Assembly: GCF_011751885.2 (NCBI RefSeq)
Contig: NZ_CP061771.1
Coordinates: 3,224,001-3,288,000 of the forward strand
Origin: Salinibacterium sp. ZJ450
Lineage (GTDB): Bacteria; Actinomycetota; Actinomycetes; Actinomycetales; Microbacteriaceae
Reading direction: 5' to 3'
Length of the DNA: 64,000 nucleotides
In this document: piece after piece, positions 61,173 through 64,000 of the stretch
Position numbering within the stretch: position 1 is the first letter of the stretch
Layout of the letters: the number at the start of each line of letters is the position of its first letter
Made by a program: the position numbers and the translations under genes
Notes under the pieces: generated by a model
Told to the model about the DNA's origin: nothing
Database searches by the model: none
What the model saw: only the letters and a program-made list of their open reading frames with translations

Positions 61173-61215
61173 AGACCCCCTCGCACCCCCGTCAATACGG
61201 GGAAGTAGGGGGTCT
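61173..61215. terminator. Double hairpin terminator
   Basis: AGACCCCCT and AGGGGGTCT form a 9-bp outer stem with an inner CCCCG/CGGGG hairpin. It lies 150 bp past the end of the minus-strand hydrolase gene and may serve transcripts from both sides. Confidence 0.65.
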
Positions 61216-61366
61216 GACTCTGGCTGGCATGGCGGGTTGTTCTGAAAACTCGGAAACCCTTGCGGTTACTGGGCACTTTTCACCCCGATTCCAACACATC
61301 CTCCGTCAGTGTGCAGAAAATCCTCCGCTTGCGACGAGCGGTATATCGGTCGCAGCATTGAACACA

Positions 61367-62275
61367 TCAGTGCGCCTCCCCAGGCTGCGTCATCCGGCGG
61401 CCTGGCAAGGGCGAGGTGGACTCGACGAAGCGCGTCAACTGCGCGGTGAAGACGTCGTTGTCGTCGCCCGCGATCATATGACCTGCGGAGGTCACCTCGA
61501 CGGTCTCGGCATGCGGGATGAGTTCCTGCATCTCCCGAAGTCCTTCTTCACTGACGATGTCGGAGTGCGCACCGCGAACCAGCAAGGTCGGCACGCGGAT
61601 GCTCTGGGCTGCGCGTTGGGCGCGCTCCTGTCGGATCTCTCGTTCCGGTTCGCTCCCCACGCGAAGGAACTGAGGGTCCCAGTGCCAGCGCCACCGGCCG
61701 TCCTCGCGTTGGACGAGATTCTTGCGCAGCCCGTCGAGCGTTTTCGGACGCGGGCGGTGAGGGTTGTACGCGGCGATCGCGTCCGCGGCCTCTGCGAGGG
61801 TGGCGAATCCATCGGGAGCGGCCGACATGAAACTTTGGATCCGCTCCACGCCCACAGGTTCGAGACGGGCGACGATGTCGACGAGCACGAGGCCTCGAGC
61901 GAGCGGTCCCCGCTCCCCCTCCGCGATGAGCGATGTCATGCCGCCCATCGAGGCTCCGACGAGCACCGGCGGCTCTCCGATGAGGTCGATTACCGCGAGC
62001 GCGTCGTCGACTTGGACCGACAAGGAGTAGTCGCCGTCAGTTGCCCATCCGCTATCGCCGTGCCCGCGGGCATCGAACGCCCAAGCCGACCAGCCGGAAC
62101 GCGCCAGTCGTTCCCCTGTACGGTGCCAGGAGTGCCGACGCTGGCCTCCGCCGTGCAGCAGCAGGACGCTCCCCCGCGGCTCGCCGCGCGCCGCCCAGTG
62201 GTCTCCGACCAGCTCGATCCCGCCCGAATGTGCAAGCACAAGCTCGGGCCCTACGCTCACCTCCGTCATAGGCAT
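61367..62275 (-). CDS. Alpha/beta hydrolase
   Basis: A 302-residue hydrolase. VLLLHGGGQRRHSWHRTGER is the oxyanion strand, LVGASMGGMTSLIAEG the nucleophile elbow with Ser, VRGAHSDIVSEE the acid and SAGHMIAGDDND the His. Starts at ATG 62275 sharing one base with the preceding TGA (TGATG), or at the ATG two codons on. It is close to carboxyl-ester and enol-lactone hydrolases in this superfamily. Same transcript as the cytochrome b and etfA. Confidence 0.9.
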   Translation of the reverse strand: MPMTEVSVGPELVLAHSGGIELVGDHWAARGEPRGSVLLLHGGGQRRHSWHRTGERLARSGWSAWAFDARGHGDSGWATDGDYSLSVQVDDALAVIDLIGEPPVLVGASMGGMTSLIAEGERGPLARGLVLVDIVARLEPVGVERIQSFMSAAPDGFATLAEAADAIAAYNPHRPRPKTLDGLRKNLVQREDGRWRWHWDPQFLRVGSEPEREIRQERAQRAAQSIRVPTLLVRGAHSDIVSEEGLREMQELIPHAETVEVTSAGHMIAGDDNDVFTAQLTRFVESTSPLPGRRMTQPGEAH

Positions 62276-63906
62276 CAGCGCCCCGTGACCTTGCCGGTGA
62301 GCTTCGCGATCGGGGCGAGCACCAAGGGCCTGGCGGCGATCCAGCCGCCGACGATGATCAGCAGCGAGACGAAGAAGATCCAGAACCCGGCCCAGTTGAC
62401 CACGTCGGTGCCGCCGAACATGTGGTTCAGGTTCCGCAGCGCTCCGGTGGCGAACACCAGGGCGACGTGAATGATGATGAACGCCACGAAGTACAGCATC
62501 ACCGGGAAGTGGATCGCCCGCGCCCACTCGACCGGGTAGATCCGGTTCAGTGTCTTGGCGTTCTTCGGCCACATTCCCGACATCCGCACCCCGGTGATCG
62601 CCGCCAGCGGGGCTGCGACGAAGACGGTGAGGAAGTACATGATCTGCTGCAGGCTGTTGTAGTTCACCCAGCCGTTCTCGGTCGGCCAGTTCAACGACAG
62701 GTACTGCAGCATTGCCGAGAGGGCGTTCGGGAACACCTCCCAGCTGGTCGGCACGATTCGCATCCAGTGCCCGGTCACGAACAGCAACACGACGAAGGCC
62801 ACGCCGTTGAGCAGCCAGAGGATGTCCAGCGACTGGTGGAACCACAGCGCCAAGCTGATCTTGCCCTGGCCGTTCTTTGACCATCGCGGTGTCCAGAACG
62901 CGCCCGGCCGTTTCTCGGTGCGCACCTGCAGCCCGGAACGGATGATCAGCACCATCAGGAACACGTTGAAGAAGTGCTGCCACTGCACCCAGGCCGGGAA
63001 CCCGGAACTCGCCCCCTCCGGCAGGTGGTACTCGCCGGGATAGGTCGTGAGGAAGTCCTGCATGAACGGCAGACTCCGGAACCAGGCCGCGGAGACCACC
63101 ACGACCATCGCCGCGAACATCAGCGCGAAACCGCCGAGGACCGCGAAACCCAGCAACTGCCCGCGGGTGTAGGCGCCGAACCGTCCGGGCTCCCGTGCCG
63201 GCACAGGTGCTGCCGGACGGGGGCGGGTCTGCGCTGAGGGACGCGCCGGCGTGGTCGGGCGGGGCGTGGTCGGGCGTGCCAGCGGGGCGCGCACCGGCCG
63301 TTCCGCAGCGGCGACGGGAGCGAGGGCGGATGCCGCGGGCGCGGGTGCGATCTCCTCCAGCGCCTCCGGTGTCTCCGGTGCGGTCGGTGCCACTGCCTCG
63401 GATTGTGCGGCGACCTGTGCGGGTGCGAATCCCGCGGGCGGCCACGGCTCGCCGCCCTTCGCGCGCGGCAGTCCGCGACGGAGGGGACGATCGGATGCCC
63501 CGGCAGCCGCAATCGCGGCGGTCGGCCGTACAGGCACGGCCGGAGCCTGCGCGGCCGTGATCGGCTGCGCGTCCGGAGTCGACGTGGGGGCAGCCTCCTG
63601 CGCCGCAGTGGCGGCGGAGACGACGGCGGGCACGGTTACCTCGCCGGCCGGCGGCCACGGCTCACCGCCCGGAACCCGGGGCAGCCCGCGACGGATTGGC
63701 CGCGTGCCCACGACCGGAGCGGCCGTCGCAACCGGCTCCGCTGCGATCGGCGCCGCCGCGGCCGGCTCCGTCTCGCTGTGGGTCAGCGTTTCTGCAGCCA
63801 GCGCCGATGCGGCCGGCTCAACCGGTGCGTCGCCGGCGGGCGGCCAGGGGTCACCGCCGGGCCACCGCGGGAGACCTCGGCGTATCGACCGCACGTGTGT
63901 TGCCAT
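62275..63906 (-). CDS. Membrane cytochrome b-like protein with RRGLPR repeats
   Basis: A 543-residue protein with two halves. Residues 1-260 are Ala/Pro-rich and hold three copies of a motif, RRGLPRWPGGDPWPPAG (about 9), RRGLPRVPGGEPWPPAG (about 72) and RRGLPRAKGGEPWPPAG (about 142). Residues 260-540 have five or more hydrophobic segments with His in HFFNVFLMVLI, WFHQSLDILWLL, HWMRI, and AIHFPVMLYFVAFIIIHVAL, as in formate-dehydrogenase gamma/b561-type cytochromes. It starts 6 nt after the etfA stop, so a link between ETF and the quinone pool is attractive. Function inferred. Confidence 0.85.
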   Translation of the reverse strand: MATHVRSIRRGLPRWPGGDPWPPAGDAPVEPAASALAAETLTHSETEPAAAAPIAAEPVATAAPVVGTRPIRRGLPRVPGGEPWPPAGEVTVPAVVSAATAAQEAAPTSTPDAQPITAAQAPAVPVRPTAAIAAAGASDRPLRRGLPRAKGGEPWPPAGFAPAQVAAQSEAVAPTAPETPEALEEIAPAPAASALAPVAAAERPVRAPLARPTTPRPTTPARPSAQTRPRPAAPVPAREPGRFGAYTRGQLLGFAVLGGFALMFAAMVVVVSAAWFRSLPFMQDFLTTYPGEYHLPEGASSGFPAWVQWQHFFNVFLMVLIIRSGLQVRTEKRPGAFWTPRWSKNGQGKISLALWFHQSLDILWLLNGVAFVVLLFVTGHWMRIVPTSWEVFPNALSAMLQYLSLNWPTENGWVNYNSLQQIMYFLTVFVAAPLAAITGVRMSGMWPKNAKTLNRIYPVEWARAIHFPVMLYFVAFIIIHVALVFATGALRNLNHMFGGTDVVNWAGFWIFFVSLLIIVGGWIAARPLVLAPIAKLTGKVTGR

Positions 63907-63912
63907 TGCCCG

Positions 63913-64000
63913 CTACGCCTTCTTCGCGTCGAGGGCAGCGATCAGCTGCGGCACGACAGTGAACAGGTCGCCGACGACACCGAAGTCCGCGATCTCGAAG
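63913..64000 (-). CDS. etfA: Electron transfer flavoprotein alpha subunit, C-terminus (runs off the right edge)
   Basis: The last 28 codons on the minus strand read FEIADFGVVGDLFTVVPQLI AALDAKKA then TAG. The IAD-GVVGDLF-VVP pattern is the C-terminus of ETF alpha (FixB), where it helps hold FAD. ETF receives electrons from acyl-CoA dehydrogenases such as those at 1-4376. The beta subunit is presumably upstream, outside the window. Confidence 0.85.
   Translation of the reverse strand, partial: FEIADFGVVGDLFTVVPQLIAALDAKKA

Noticed and set aside
60602-62470. A 622-codon plus-strand frame
   Set aside because: Mostly antisense to the hydrolase and cytochrome b genes; no ribosome site or recognisable domain.
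61367-63658. A 763-codon frame that would fuse an arginine/proline-rich protein to the alpha/beta hydrolase
   Set aside because: The first 460 codons are a shadow of the cytochrome b gene in another frame; the hydrolase has its own ATG in a TGATG overlap and normal family length.

Overview
The window is a high-GC actinobacterial chromosome segment. SD-led GTG, ATG and occasional TTG starts, ATGA/GTGA stop-start overlaps, luciferase-like (LLM) monooxygenases, an HtaA domain and lipoprotein binding proteins with short lipoboxes all point that way. A Microbacteriaceae-like host is my inference from style only. No rRNA, tRNA, CRISPR array, insertion sequence or phage gene was recognised. Almost every gene is catabolic: about a dozen short-chain dehydrogenases (SDRs), six LLM flavoproteins, two Baeyer-Villiger monooxygenases, a P450 with a detached ferredoxin, five acyl-CoA-dehydrogenase-like proteins, two class III CoA-transferase/racemases, a HyuA/HyuB pair, an enoyl-CoA hydratase homologue, an HpcH-type aldolase, many NTF2-fold proteins, and a flavin reductase that could feed FMNH2 to the LLM enzymes.

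Layout. 1-4376 (minus): two pairs of acyl-CoA dehydrogenases with an SDR. 4637-6255 (plus): aldolase plus an unrecognised RWYEDDHF protein. 6770-10817 (minus): AraC regulator, SDR, NTF2 protein, TRAP binding lipoprotein and a cupin stump. 11506-16533 (plus): HsaA-like flavoprotein, esterase, two SDRs and an MFS exporter. 16590-19529 (minus): LLM oxidoreductase, P450, NTF2 protein. 19613-25122: SDRs and a decayed second copy of the araC-SDR-NTF2 module. 25179-28178 (minus): CoA-transferase, SDR, LLM. 28316-34699 (plus): LLM monooxygenase, crotonase, VOC protein, SDR and two tandem TRAP lipoproteins. 34820-39828 (minus): NTF2, HyuA, HyuB. 39953-48528 (plus): LLM, racemase-like protein, BVMO, LLM, SDR, Gfo/Idh/MocA, ferredoxin, HtaA domain. 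48562-53291 (minus): a 55-residue membrane protein, BVMO, amidohydrolase, GntR regulator, LLM. 53382-55496 (plus): SRPBCC, LLM, metallo-hydrolase. 55474-58235 (minus): second RWYEDDHF protein, TIM-barrel protein, D-2-hydroxyacid dehydrogenase. 58325-64000: flavin reductase, HbpS/GlcG-like protein, formaldehyde dehydrogenase, alpha/beta hydrolase, a cytochrome b with repeated N-terminal motifs, and the end of etfA.

How they may work together (inference): a lipophilic cyclic compound, perhaps terpenoid or steroid-like, would be hydroxylated (P450, HsaA-like protein), oxidised to ketones (SDRs), opened by oxygen insertion (BVMOs, LLM enzymes with reduced flavin from 58325-58825), hydrolysed (esterase, metallo-hydrolase), activated by CoA transfer and shortened by beta-oxidation (paired dehydrogenases, crotonase, SDRs, aldolase). 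Electrons would go to ETF and possibly the adjacent cytochrome b. The three TRAP binding proteins would capture an acidic substrate, but no TRAP membrane subunit lies in the window. The substrate cannot be named from sequence alone.
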